Below the pieces are notes generated by a model. The model was not told the DNA's origin. It did not search any database and worked only from the letters and a program-made list of their open reading frames with translations. A program made the position numbers and the translations under genes. Shown here one piece after another: positions 9,686 through 19,212 of a stretch of 19,282 nt of DNA. Source of the DNA: Gryganskiella cystojenkinii (taxonomy: Eukaryota > Mortierellomycota > Mortierellomycetes > Mortierellales > Mortierellaceae); assembly GCA_015852425.1 (NCBI GenBank), contig JAAAIG010000078.1, positions 1 through 19,282 of the forward strand. Direction: 5' to 3'. The stretch's first letter is position 1; the number at the start of each line of letters is the position of its first letter.

Positions 9686-10374
9686 ATGATGACATTTCGA
9701 CAAATCATGGCAAGAACAGAAGCGCAGTTCCTCTTCTGGGTTGGCACTAGCCTTGCATTTTCATTTCTTACGGGGAAGACCTTCAAGGAGTCGTCGCACA
9801 ATGTTATGTTGTTTCTGAGTGCCTTGATCTTGTCTTATCCGGAGATCAAGCATTGGAAGTCGCTCTACCAAGCATACAACACAATACGTATTAGGCAAGA
9901 TGATGATGGTAGGTAATTTTCTTGTCTACGTTCAAAAACCTGCTATTTCATAAACATTTTAAGTTAATCTCTGGTCAACTTCTCTGCCATTCCTATACCT
10001 GGCAACAATTTTATCTCCAAGAATCCGTACCATTCATCGAACGAGATGGACGAGTCCATGAAGACATCTCGAAGGTCACTTTTTTCATCTTTGTTGCACA
10101 GGCCTTGAGGAGGACTTCCTGTTACGTAGCCATCTTCACTTACATGGTCCTTGACATTTCTGAGTCCACAATCTTTTGGGGGTTCGCAATCTTCATTGCA
10201 GCCGTAAACGTTTTGATACTGGGAACTCAGATCCATCGAGCAAGAGCGGGTTCAGAGGACAAAGAGGCACGGGCACGAGCCTACGATCCATCGATCGATA
10301 TATCGATCGCGCTTGGTGCAACTGGCGTATTTTTTTTTTTGCAAACAGATGTATTTTATTTTTTACAAAAATGA
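9686..10374 (+). CDS. Tandem family gene B: multi-pass membrane protein, 183 or 191 aa
   Basis: Exon 1 is 9686-9908, ending at GATG|GTAGGT in the same phase as genes A and C. Exon 2 starts at 10022 (after CTCCAAG, 191 aa) or 10046 (after AACGAG, 183 aa); both keep the frame. The second aligns without gaps to gene A through the loop (DGRVHEDISK against EKPLYDNLSK); the first has the better pyrimidine context. Two adjacent ATGs occur at 9686 and 9689. Hydrophobic segments lie near 16-28, 38-52, just after the junction, and about 35 residues later. Shared motifs are GKTF, HWKSLYQAYN and VAQALRRTSCY. The C-terminus (VFFFLQTDVFYFLQK) comes from an 11-T run and diverges from gene A, so its end may differ between strains. 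Function unknown; it probably sits in a membrane as its paralogs do. Confidence 0.72.
10292..10309. repeat. Perfect 18-bp palindrome inside gene B
   Basis: CGATCGATATATCGATCG equals its own reverse complement. It encodes part of the PSIDISIA stretch in exon 2. It could form a short cruciform or be chance; no matching copy was seen elsewhere. Confidence 0.6.
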
Positions 10375-10957
10375 ATGAAAAACAACTATGACACTTCTCT
10401 TTCCAAGTTAAGGTCTCCAAAAGCAGGTCCGGTGTGTTTTATTGGGTGGCTGTGTGCAGTCCACAAGGGATTGGGATAGTATGTTCGAAAAAGCAACGAC
10501 GTCGTTCGTGATCGATTTTTGGAGATGACCTCCGGGAAGAGAAAAGAAACTGCAGAGAGCCATGCATGTCCGCGGAGAATCGGCTCGTCCCACCCTGGCT
10601 CGTTCTCACCGCGCCCTCATCGACGGCCGACAAAAAAGGCTTTTGTCCATATGCTCTCAATTTTTTTTTTTTTTTTGTTGTTGTTCAGAAATACGACTTG
10701 CCGCATGGACATTGATTGCGCCTCAATGTACTTCGCCATCGCGTGCATATGGGAAATGTCAGACTTAAAAGAATGGTAACATCTCATTTAACCACAACTC
10801 ACAATCACCATTCGTTTCTTCTTTTCTCTTCCCACCACCCCCATCGGATCGTTGATATTACCAACACGACGTCCAAAAAAAAAAATTTTTGTGAAAGTCT
10901 TTCAGAAAAAAAAAGAATCACAAACAACCAAAATCATAACCAAAAATTGCTGGAGTA
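10375..10957 (+). other. Intergenic between genes B and C
   Basis: No gene supported. Contains a T-run at about 10661-10676, A-runs at about 10875-10884 and 10905-10913, and a CT/CACC-rich leader at 10800-10850 ahead of gene C. The 17-base motif shared by genes A and B is not present here in recognisable form. No canonical AATAAA follows gene B. Confidence 0.5.
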
Positions 10958-11793
10958 ATGCCCTCAGAACTTCGTCTACCACCACATCTCGATGGACCAC
11001 CAGGGGCCCGTTTGTCTTTTTATGTTGGCTATTCCGTGGGCTTGATACGATTCCATAGTCTCCCGTTCTTGGTCACATACACAAAAAAGCTTTGGAAGTA
11101 TGTTCTCGGCATCGCGTTCGTCAGTCGGGTCATCATGATCGTGACAAAGAAATCATTTGGGGACACCCTATTCGTTCTCCTAAATATTACGATTAACCTG
11201 TATTTGATCTACAAGGAGGTGGAAAATTTGAAATCGATATACCAATTGCGCGCGGCTAAGAAGAACGAAGAAGGTAAAAAAAGGACACGGGAAGCAAGGA
11301 GCCGATTATCAACAGATATATGCCTTAGGAGCAGGTTTGTGGGATGCATGTAAATTGTCTCTGACCGTCTTGTCAAACAACACATCATTCTTTCTCTCTT
11401 GTCTCTCCCTTTTCCAAATCAAATGTTCTCTCCAATCCAGATTCAGAAAGATGTGTCCTCCGTGTGCCAAAAACTACGGATCGGTTCATGCTCGATGCAA
11501 TCGAGACCTGTAGTTGTATTGTACTTTGGTCAACTAACCTCTCGGTTATCATTGGTCGTGAACGGTACCACGTTGTCTACAGAATTGTCTATTCTTTGTT
11601 CACGATCATCAACGTGTCAATCATGTGGATCCGTTACCGTTGGCTACAAAGAGAGCTCGACCAAGACAAGAATCAGGCCTGGGAAGAAATAACCTCTCGT
11701 CGCCCCTTGAGTTTTACACTGACGGCGTTTGGGGTGCTGATGTTTCCACACAATCTTTATCTTTTGGCCTTGCATGTGCTGGGACGGACGTAG
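10958..11793 (+). CDS. Tandem family gene C: multi-pass membrane protein, 222 aa
   Basis: Exons 10958-11273 and 11441-11793; the intron runs GAAG|GTAAAA to TCCAATCCAG and splits an Asp codon in phase 1, the same place as in genes A and B. Exon 2 is 353 bases, against 359 in gene A and 353 or 329 in gene B. Compared with A and B the N-terminus is about 30 residues longer (starting MPSELRLPPHLDGPPGA), with extra weakly hydrophobic sequence. Family marks are KKSFGD, E-x-x-x-LKSIY and the acidic junction KKNEED. Further marks are a Cys-containing segment after the junction (ETCSC) and D-Q-D-K-N-Q-A-W-E near the end of the penultimate loop. Hydrophobic segments occur in exon 1 at about 49-61 and 71-86 and three times in exon 2. 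It is the most diverged of the three. Function unknown. Confidence 0.72.
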
Positions 11794-11806
11794 ACTGGAA
11801 AAGAGG

Positions 11807-11827
11807 AAAAAAAAAAAAAAAAAAAAA
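11807..11827 (+). repeat. Poly(A) run, 21 bases
   Basis: 21 consecutive A, 13 bases after the gene C stop. Similar runs lie at 8649-8666 (18 A) and 15267-15286 (20 A). Length polymorphism is likely. Confidence 0.8.
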
Positions 11828-12550
11828 GTTTCTCCCATAAATGTTCAGTTTTTTCGACACACGATGTCGCCTATTTTGAAAGCAAAAATGTAATTTCGTC
11901 CGCGCGCGAGAACGCAGAAAAGTAGAAAGGCTCGAGTGACTTCTGAAAGTTTTCCTATGTCTATGAGAGAAGCGAGGGGAAAAAAAGAAAGAAGCGGAAT
12001 AGCGAATTTTCCGCTAAGTTGATGCCGTAATGCCGCTCGTTCATAAAGGCAAAGTTTATTTTTTGAAAGAGAACATAAATAAATGTGGATTTGAAACTTG
12101 AAAGACTTAGGGACATGTGATGATGTGCCTAAGGTATGTGCGTGTGTCCATGGGAGAGAGTGAGGGTGTGTGAGTGAAGAAGGAATAGCGGTAAAAGTGC
12201 AGCAGGGCCATTTATGAAAAAAAGAGCAGTAGCTTACAATGCATAACACTGCATGCATGACTGCCTGCATGATTCACGAGATTTATTTAAAAAAAGTCAG
12301 CGCATCACGTCTTTGACAACATGATGTGTTGTTTCATGAAATGTTTTTGTTATAGTCAACTTCTAAGTTCCTTGCCGACAGCTCAAGATTTCATAACCCT
12401 TAGTGATTGGGCTAACGACGACACTGCAATGTTTGAGGATCGTGCGTTTAACTCTTGTTTTTCTTCGAAAGAAATGTGATGTGGACACGAGGTGGTGCAG
12501 ACTTTATTTATTTCTACCAAAATTTTTATTGTTAGGAGGAGAAGGGTCTA
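11828..12550. other. Intergenic, downstream of gene C
   Basis: No gene supported on either strand; short open frames lack motifs. Contains AT-rich sequence with AATAAA-like words (for example near 12075, ACATAAATAAATG) and a small GCATGCATG-type palindromic patch near 12250-12270. Presumably 3' flank of gene C and degenerate repeat DNA. Confidence 0.45.
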
Positions 12551-12568
12551 TGTACAATAGGGGTGTGC

Positions 12569-12945
12569 TTATTGTGGTTGAATTTTTCGCTGTTGATGGT
12601 AATTGTTTTGTGCGATCAAAGTATCGAGGTGATGATTGACTCCTGCCGCTCGAGAGACTTCCATATCATCCAAGACAAAGGCATAGCGCATACGCCAGAT
12701 TCCAAGGAGCGTGCAGGCGGTGAGCTGGTTGGCGGTCTTGCGGGGGTTTGATCAGACGGCTGGAGAGAAACAACAATGTGCAGAGTCCCGCGTCAGTCCG
12801 GAACAGCTTGTTGGCTTGCAGTACTTGAATAGGACTGTGATCCAAACACCATGTTTGATCTTGCACAAGAAACAGAAGTGGTTTTAATCCTCGTTTGGGT
12901 GCTGACAGATTGGGCACGGGGTGGTACGGACAAACGAACAGGAGG
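12569..12945 (-). pseudogene. Decayed reverse-transcriptase C-terminus (non-LTR element remnant)
   Basis: One minus-strand frame from 12945 to 12569 reads as protein interrupted by two in-frame stops (12886-12884 and 12754-12752). It begins with CPICQHPNED, stop, NHFCFLCKIKHGVW, giving the C-x2-C-x8-H-x4-C spacing followed by K-x3-VW. This is typical of the zinc-binding motif after the reverse-transcriptase domain of LINE-type elements (zf-RVT). Farther on it reads ACTLLGIWRMRYAFVLDD, resembling the Trp/Arg-rich helix near the end of such proteins, and stops at 12571-12569. The catalytic part of the polymerase is absent; the upstream side meets the MITE-like element at 12946. Identification rests on motif spacing by eye. 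It is inactive as read. Confidence 0.5.
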
Positions 12946-12947
12946 TA

Positions 12948-13228
12948 CAGTCGACCCGACCCGCAAACATCGGTCACTTTTCATTGGTAAAAGACGTAAA
13001 AGTGTCAAAATCAAAATCTGTGTATTCTAAAAACTGGACACATTGCACCCCAGCTTTCAATTAGAAGGGCATTCTCCGTTGACCCTCTGTAAAAGACTGG
13101 CAAAACTTCGTTACACAGAAATGGCACAGACAGCAACGTCCATATTTTCGTTCTTTTGAATACTCCTATTCATTCGAAGATCGGTCACTTTTGCCTGTGA
13201 AAAATGACAGATCATTACGAGTCGACTG
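12948..13228. mobile_element. Candidate TA-flanked MITE (Tc1/mariner or pogo type), 281 bp
   Basis: The ends are CAGTCGACCCG and, read from the other side, CAGTCGACTCG, both flanked by TA (12946-12947 and 13229-13230). TA duplication and CAGT-starting termini fit the Tc1/mariner/pogo superfamily. Subterminal sequences also match imperfectly (GTCACTTTTCATTGGTAAAAG against GTCATTTTTCACAGGCAAAAG), and ATCGGTCACTTTT recurs directly at 12969 and 13181. No coding capacity is present. It directly adjoins the reverse-transcriptase remnant, suggesting insertion into it. The terminal match is only about 10 of 11 bases, so chance is not excluded. Confidence 0.45.
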
Positions 13229-13263
13229 TAAATGAAAGCGGACGCCTCTCCCTCTCAGTCTCG

Positions 13264-13293
13264 CTCTCTCTCTCTCTCTCTCTCCCCCCCCCC
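13264..13293. repeat. (CT)n microsatellite followed by C10
   Basis: About ten CT units (13264-13284) run into a stretch of ten C (13284-13293). Simple-sequence DNA, probably variable between strains. Confidence 0.85.
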
Positions 13294-14440
13294 GGCGGCC
13301 AGATTTGTGTCCCATAGTTCACTGAACTGCGTTTTGTTACTGCAGCCTGTGCGTATTCTTGTCGCTAAATGGCCTAGCTCAGCTCTTCGACAAGTCAATT
13401 GAATGTGAGTTCGAGGTGGACCGTGAACCAACACGGCTTGGATTTTCAGTCAGCTTCAGGAAAAGTCGGCAATTACCTCCTCATTTTGAAGCTTTACCTT
13501 TTGATTCTTCAGTTCCACCTGGTAGGCTAATGGTCTTCGAACAAAGGAAAGGAAGATCGGATCGGTGGATCGTCTCGTTTTTGTTTGTGTTCCTTTTTTG
13601 GAGAGGGTCCGATCCCCCAAAACCAATTTGCGGGAACGCAAAACAATTTTGCAGGACCCAAAAAAACGAGAACAGACATTTGAGGAGGATGGCAACAAGA
13701 AAGGAAAGACAACAAAGGATCCTTGCATTTGTGCCCCTTTGATGAAAGTTTCGAAGTTCAAGATTCGCAAAACTCGCCACTATTGCTTGTTGAAGACGAA
13801 TGGTGAGCGATGGTCCGCTTTCTTTTTTAATGCTGCATGTGCTCGGTGGTTTCACAGTTTTCACGGTTTTCACGGTTTTGGCAAGAAAAAAGAGAAAAAA
13901 AGACGGGGTGTCATGTCATCAACAAACATAAAACAGGTGCCTCGATCTCGAAGTCGACATTTTCGAACAACATGACAACCAGGCGTGTCTGCGAGAGAGA
14001 GTACGTGAGAGAGTGTTTGTGAGAGAACAGTAGAATGGTCTTATCAGATCTCAAAAGGCTATGTTGATTGAAAAGACCAAGACGACGTCGTCGTTTGTAA
14101 ATATTTAGACACCATAGGCGAAGAAAAAAGCCACCTCATTTTCTCCTCACTAGGTAGTCCATTGGCTCTCCCTTCGGTCGGAAGAAATAATAACAAACAA
14201 ATATAGTCCGCAGGGCCAATGCATGCGCAAGAATCAGTCAAACATGGACGGATGGATGAACATGTCCTTAGGCTGAGATCAATTACAGCCTCGTTGTTTG
14301 CATATGATCGTTGTGGGTTCCATTTTGCGCAAAGCAATCGATCGTGTGTAAAAGTGGAGTACATGAAGACCGTCCTTTTGCCCTTCCCCCTTTTGTTGGT
14401 ACTCGCCAGGATTGATGCGAAACTTCCTCAGAATGTCCAT
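13294..14440. other. Intergenic, unassigned open frames
   Basis: Overlapping open frames cover 13359-13975 on both strands. They have mixed composition, no start or splice context and no motif I can name; a + strand stretch (13565-13972) contains KFKIRKTRHYCLLKTNGERW, which looks protein-like but is unassigned. A 9-base minisatellite (TTTTCACGG units, 13850-13879) overlaps it. From 14060 to 14440 nothing is recognised. Confidence 0.35.
13850..13879. repeat. Short minisatellite, TTTTCACGG units
   Basis: Three consecutive 9-base units (one with CAG instead of CGG) end in TTTTGG. In one frame they repeat Phe-His-Gly. Simple tandem duplication. Confidence 0.7.
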
Positions 14441-14580
14441 TGAATGTATTCAAGGCATGGACGAAAGAAAAAGACGAGCGTAAACAAACCCTTTTCGGGC
14501 GTCGCTGCAGATGTTGCAGCGGAGACACGGTCTACGCAGAGAAGTGCTTCATGTGGACGCAGACGCAAACAAAAAGAAAA

Positions 14581-14608
14581 AACAACAACAACAACAACAA
14601 CAACAACA
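14581..14608. repeat. (AAC)n microsatellite
   Basis: Nine AAC units, followed by further CAA words and a 16-A run ending at about 14642. In one frame it would encode polyglutamine, in another polythreonine, but no gene supports either. Confidence 0.85.
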
Positions 14609-14644
14609 GTCAAGACGACAACAACGCAAAAAAAAAAAAAAAGT

Positions 14645-15030
14645 AAAGTTGCAAGAGCCATGCTTCCGTCTTTGGGCACACCACAGACCTTTTCTATCTT
14701 TTTACTTTATGCGTTCCTCAATTCATTTTTTCATTTCTCCCACTCGGTCCTGTCCAGTCCTGCTTTCACTCTTCTTTCCCTTTGGCTCTTTTTGTTCTTT
14801 TTTCAGCTCGCCTTATCTCTCCACTTCTTCCTCCCACAGTCGCACCCCTTGCCTTGTGCAGGACGTCGTTCCATCGCCACTCCCCACTCCAGAACTACAC
14901 TCTCTAGTCTTACTCACTCCTCCACCCTCGACATCCTCTTTTGGTTTTCTATTCATCCTCTTCCTCGGTCTTGAAACAATACGACTGAAACTCAAACTCA
15001 AACACCCAGGTACCGGATTCAGAGCTTAAT
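14645..15030 (+). promoter_or_regulatory. Pyrimidine-rich leader-like region
   Basis: About 380 bases of C+T-rich sequence resembling the leader at 2641-3535, ending with CAAACTCAAACACCCAG followed by GTACCG at 15010, a weak donor. It may be a distal promoter or first untranslated exon of the PHD gene that starts near 16951; the long gap makes this uncertain. Translations are low complexity. Confidence 0.3.
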
Positions 15031-16626
15031 CTCCATTTAGACTCCACTTTTTAAAATGATCAGCAACTGGGGAGCAAATTGGGAGGGGCCCAAAAAAAAA
15101 GGAAATCGCCGGGTTCGGAACACAGATGGAAAAGAGGAGACGTTGCATGGACGTTGTCCAAGCTCTGCGACGGATATACTCTCTCGTGAGATTGACATGG
15201 ACACCTTAGCCGCGATCGGAGCATTGATGTGCACAAGCCATGGCCCTTTATTTTTTTTTGACTGCCAAAAAAAAAAAAAAAAAAAAGGTTTGAGGTCCTG
15301 GCGAGTGACATCAATAGACCCAGTTAGCCGAGATATGGATTGGTGGCAAAAACCTCAAGCCTCGGGTGTGATGGCTAAAAACGAGGATCCATGGACCTGG
15401 ATGAGATTGGGAGGGATTTGAATTCAGCAATGAAAGCTTGCTGGCTGCTGCTGAAAGGTGTGGCACTGCAGTGCGAAAGTCTAAAAAATTGGCGGCAACA
15501 CTGGAAAAGTGAGCAGATGAGCAAAACCAAATCTGTGGGGGAGAGAAGGAGAGGAGCAGCCAAAGAGAGGAATACCTCGGAGATTCAACGAAGAGAAAAG
15601 ACGATGGTGGAGGATCGTCGTATTCCATGGTCAAAGTACAACAAGAAAAAGAGAGTTTATGCGGAGGGAAAAGAGTCTATTATGCTGGCCAACTGTTGAA
15701 TCTCAATCTCTCTGGCAGTCAGTCCCTCCAGAGACCCATTGAACACTCCTGTGGGGTGGTTGAGCCATGGGTGGGTCTTTGGGGGTGTATTTCCATCGTT
15801 GGTTGTTTGAACAAAAAGAAAGAACAAGTGCTCACATTTACATGGGAGCGGGAAGAGTTCATTTCCGCCGCCATGACGCTCTTAGATGAAATAAAGAGAC
15901 AGGCAGTGGTGCTTGTCGCCCTATTCTTGGTTTGTTTATTGAGTTCTCTATTTCTTTCTTCTCTTCTCTTATCTTCTCCTCTCTTTTTCTCTCTCTCTGT
16001 TTTCAACCCTCCCTTGCTCGCTCCTTTGTGTTGCCAATCACAGTATGTGAGTGCTATCCTTGTTTCTTTTTGTTAAAAAAATATTTTTTCTCTTGTGGAC
16101 GGATCGACGAACCGAGAAATCCAACCACAGAAGGAAATAACCACATCAAATACCTAACCAAACCCTCCCACTGCATCGCCTCGGCATCGTTCCTCGGATT
16201 TACCGTTTGCTGATCCCCCATGCAAGAAACAACTCTTTTCACTCTCTGTTCGCTACGCCTCTTTCACAATTCACCTCCTCAGCCCCTTTGCCACTTATTT
16301 TTCCCTTAGTTTCATTCCCTTGGGACAAATGTACCACTGCGCTCGGCTTTACTTTACCCACTCCTTTCTTTCTTCTTCTCGATGCACTGTGTTGTTAGTA
16401 GCATTCATTGATGGACTTCCCCACCTCTGCCCCAATGATTTTCTTATTCTTTTCTTTTTCTTTTTATTTTCATTTTCTTCGCAAGATTGCGTGGCGCTTT
16501 AGTTCAAAGGAAAAACAAACAAACACATGCATTAAGAGAACTGGGGGGTTATGAACGACATGTTTCTAGATCATCAGTCTTTCGAGCCACCTTGCCCTGT
16601 ACTACCGTCCATCGCCAGCCATCCTT
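15031..16626. other. Non-coding or unassigned region upstream of the PHD gene
   Basis: No gene supported. A 20-A run lies at 15267-15286. The stretch 15490-15660 is purine-rich on the + strand and gives a highly charged Lys/Arg/Glu translation (15391-15699) with no motif. The stretch 15940-16030 and much of 16210-16480 are CT-rich, which would suit a second promoter/leader for the gene downstream. Confidence 0.35.
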
Positions 16627-16810
16627 ATGCCACGAGGTCACCAGAAGTCAAAAGGGGAGAAACAGAGGGCTGATCTAGATTCCTTTCATCCTCTTGAACA
16701 AAACCACCACAGTAGAAGGCTCAAGTCGCGCAAGTACGCCGAGGTGCAGCAAAGCAAGACAACCAAAAAGGAGCTGAACACATATGTAAAACAATTTTAT
16801 CGGTGCACAG
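16627..16810 (+). CDS. Possible first coding exon of the PHD gene, basic N-terminus
   Basis: From the ATG at 16627 the frame encodes a Lys/Arg/Gln-rich peptide (MPRGHQKSKGEKQRADLD, then SRRLKSRKYAEVQQSKTTKK) that could be a nuclear-localising N-terminus. Joining it to the main gene is not clean. The donor CACAG|GTGACA at 16811 with the acceptor at 16949 gives the wrong phase. The donor TAT|GTAAAA at 16786 with the acceptor ending at 16935 keeps the frame and adds HAFCR before the Met at 16951. It may instead be an upstream open frame or part of the leader. Confidence 0.3.
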
Positions 16811-16950
16811 GTGACACTGTTGATCTCTTGTTTGCGTTAGTCCACTGAACCCTTCTTTTTTATTCTTCCCGTCTCCTTCTACCTCACTCCCTGTCTTCTC
16901 TTCCTCATTCTTCGTTCCCTTGCACTGACCCACAGCACGCTTTCTGCAGA

Positions 16951-19212
16951 ATGACGGAGTCGCCTTCGAACAGCAGCAGTCGCGTCAATAAGAGGACCAA
17001 GAGTAGATCTCATTCGTCCAAATCAAGTAGCATCTCCTCTGTATCCATATCGACGATACATCGCAAGTCCTCGATGGATGTGGGGTACAGAGCCACAATA
17101 GATGGACTCGAGGATGGTTTTGATTCCTCGGAAGCAGTCACTGAAGGACGCATGTCGCAAAGGCGTACATCCGAGAGCAGCGATCAAGCGAGCTTTGGGC
17201 CTGGCGGAAGTGAATTAGACGGCAGAGCATCACCTCCGGTACGACGTCTGTCCACGATTCACAACGAAGATGACGATGCGATGAGCATAGCTGACGGCCA
17301 TTCGGCGTCTACTTCGTCACTTTCGAGCAAAAGCAAAACAAAAAAGACCAAAAAAAACACTGTAAGAGATCTTTTCAAAACACCTAGCATCCTTGGTAGT
17401 TCGATAAAAAGAAAGCGGCATGTCTGATAACGCTTTAAAATGCTATTATAGGACGAGATGAAGGAAGGGTTTGAGATGGACAAAACTATTCAAAAGTCGA
17501 CGATCATGATGAAGAGACTTCGCTCAAAGTCAGAGAGCAAGAAATCAGGTATGTTTGCGTGCAGTAGGATGTTGACAGCAACATTGCCAAGAAAAAAACA
17601 AAAAAAAAGGATGCTAACCTAACTTGTTGGCTTTTCGGATTATTGTAGAAAGCGAGTACAGTTCTGGGACCTTTGATGGACAAGACACACACGATGATAC
17701 TCACGCGCATAAAAGGAAGCAACAAAGTCATTGGGTAAGATAACTCTACAGAATGTTGTGGTTTTCTTGATATTATTGAATGAGCTTGAGTTCTTACCGA
17801 TTTGCTACTATTTTTGTTTGATCAGGCTATTCTAAAGGATGGTTCCTCAAATTTTGGTGGCGGTTCCTCAATGTTTCTGCCGCCATCCAACCCTCAGAGT
17901 AATTCGATAACCGACATCAGTAGAAACGCACTGGAGAAAAATAATGGGCCTGTAAAGGTGCTGGGACTAATTCGTAGATGTTTTTTTGTTTCTAATCACT
18001 CAGTGTACATGCAGTTCCAGCCAGCGAGAGAGGATCACGGCTGTGTAATATGTCAGCGGATTGACGACGGTGTCGCCAACCAGATTGTGCTCTGTGACCA
18101 CTGCGATCGCGGATTTCACCAATTGTGCTATATTCCTGTCATCGACAGCAAATACATCGACAATCAAGACATGGAGTTCGTTTGTCACGTCTGTTCAATG
18201 CCTTTAAGTACGACGAGCTCGCAGGGATTGTCAACCATGACCGAAGACATGTCGCTTACTGGCCAACAAGTACCTCAGGACGTAAAGGAAACTTATTTAC
18301 GGAGCATGTCCAGAGCCAACTTGGTCAAGCTTATCATCAGGATCGAAGCCAGCGCGCCTTCCGTCAAAATGTATCCATCTCGACTCTCGTCACCGACTGC
18401 CATGCAATCGGATGAGATGAGATTTATGAGTGTCACGCCCACGGACGCACTTATGAGTCCCTCGCGGCGCGAGAGCATCACACAAGAAATAAGCGATCTG
18501 GGCAACCAGATGAAGCACTATGGTGCGTTGGATAGATTTAAAAGAGCCACCGTTCCACCACGCGTCTGAACATGATGGCCTAGTCTTTATTAACGGATAT
18601 TTCAACATGTTTCAACGATAGGTCCTCTTACTCCGACAGTTAACAGAGTCATCGATGGGACTCAACCAAGGAGCGGAAGCCTGATTGACGGAATGGTGGC
18701 AAAATTGCAAGTTGGCGCTCCGGGGCAAGGACTGGGACTAGGAGCCATGGAATTTGATCCGACAATGGTAACCGATTCTATCGAAATCAACAAATCGTCT
18801 TCTAGTCAACCACGCCCTTCGACCCCAAAACAACGGCAGTCTCAGCAATATCAGACATCTAAGAGCTTGGATTTGCCGCCATATGAAGAGATGATTTACA
18901 TGGCCATTACTGATTTGAATCAAAAGGACGGCAGCGCTCCAAAAGCGATCCTTGACTGGGTACAAGAGTAAGTGAAATATTGGTATCGAAATGAGTTTTC
19001 TTTCTCATACGACATGCTCGGTTGAACAGCAAGCCAATTAAACTTGCTGTTACCCCTTTTTTCTTTTTCTGCTTTGTTGGAATAGACATTACCCTGTACC
19101 AGAAACTTTCCGAGCTTCTTGTGGGCAAGCTATTTCCAAGGCTGCTAAAAAGGGTCGACTTCTTAAGGAAGGATCGTTGTACAAAGTCAAACCAGGCTAT
19201 GATTACCCGAGA
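16951..19212 (+). CDS. PHD-finger and linker-histone-like winged-helix chromatin protein, 3' partial
   Basis: Exons: 16951-17361, 17452-17548, 17649-17734, 17826-17951, 18015-18522, 18622-18967 and 19086-19212. Phases agree throughout, giving 567 residues. Residues 1-240 are Ser/Lys-rich and probably disordered. A PHD finger spans about 250-300 with C250, C253, C267, C270, H275, C278, C297 and C300 (C4HC3). A conserved-looking helical stretch (VKETYLRSMSRANLVKLIIR) follows. An H15/winged-helix domain lies at about 495-565, spanning the last two exons (YEEMIYMAITDLN, APKAILDWVQEHYPVPE, KKGRLLKEGSLYKVKPGY). PHD fingers read histone tails and H15 folds bind linker DNA, so a nuclear chromatin role is inferred. 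An acceptor (CTGCAG) ends one base before the ATG, so upstream exons exist. At 19213 a strong GTATGT donor suggests continuation beyond the window; unspliced, the frame stops at 19228-19230. Confidence 0.82.

Noticed and set aside
11794..11827. Poly(A) tail soon after the gene C stop, suggesting a retroposed cDNA
   Set aside because: Gene C keeps an intron at the family position, which a processed copy would lack; poly(A) runs are also common elsewhere in the window.
14444..15029. Open frames of about 170 residues with polyThr or polyGln
   Set aside because: Driven by the (AAC)n repeat, an A-run and CT-rich sequence; two frames look equally good, which argues against coding.
15104..15122. 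GGGTTCGGAAC resembling a tRNA B box
   Set aside because: No A box at suitable spacing and no cloverleaf-forming flanks were found.
17402..17427. Reading the first PHD-gene exon through to the TGA at 17425-17427 as a complete 158-residue protein
   Set aside because: A strong GTAAGA donor at 17362 and an acceptor at 17451 join in frame to later exons leading to the PHD finger.
17952..18003. Intron ending at the CTCAG at 18003
   Set aside because: It would be 52 bases and shift the frame out of the PHD finger; the AG at 18014 keeps the frame.
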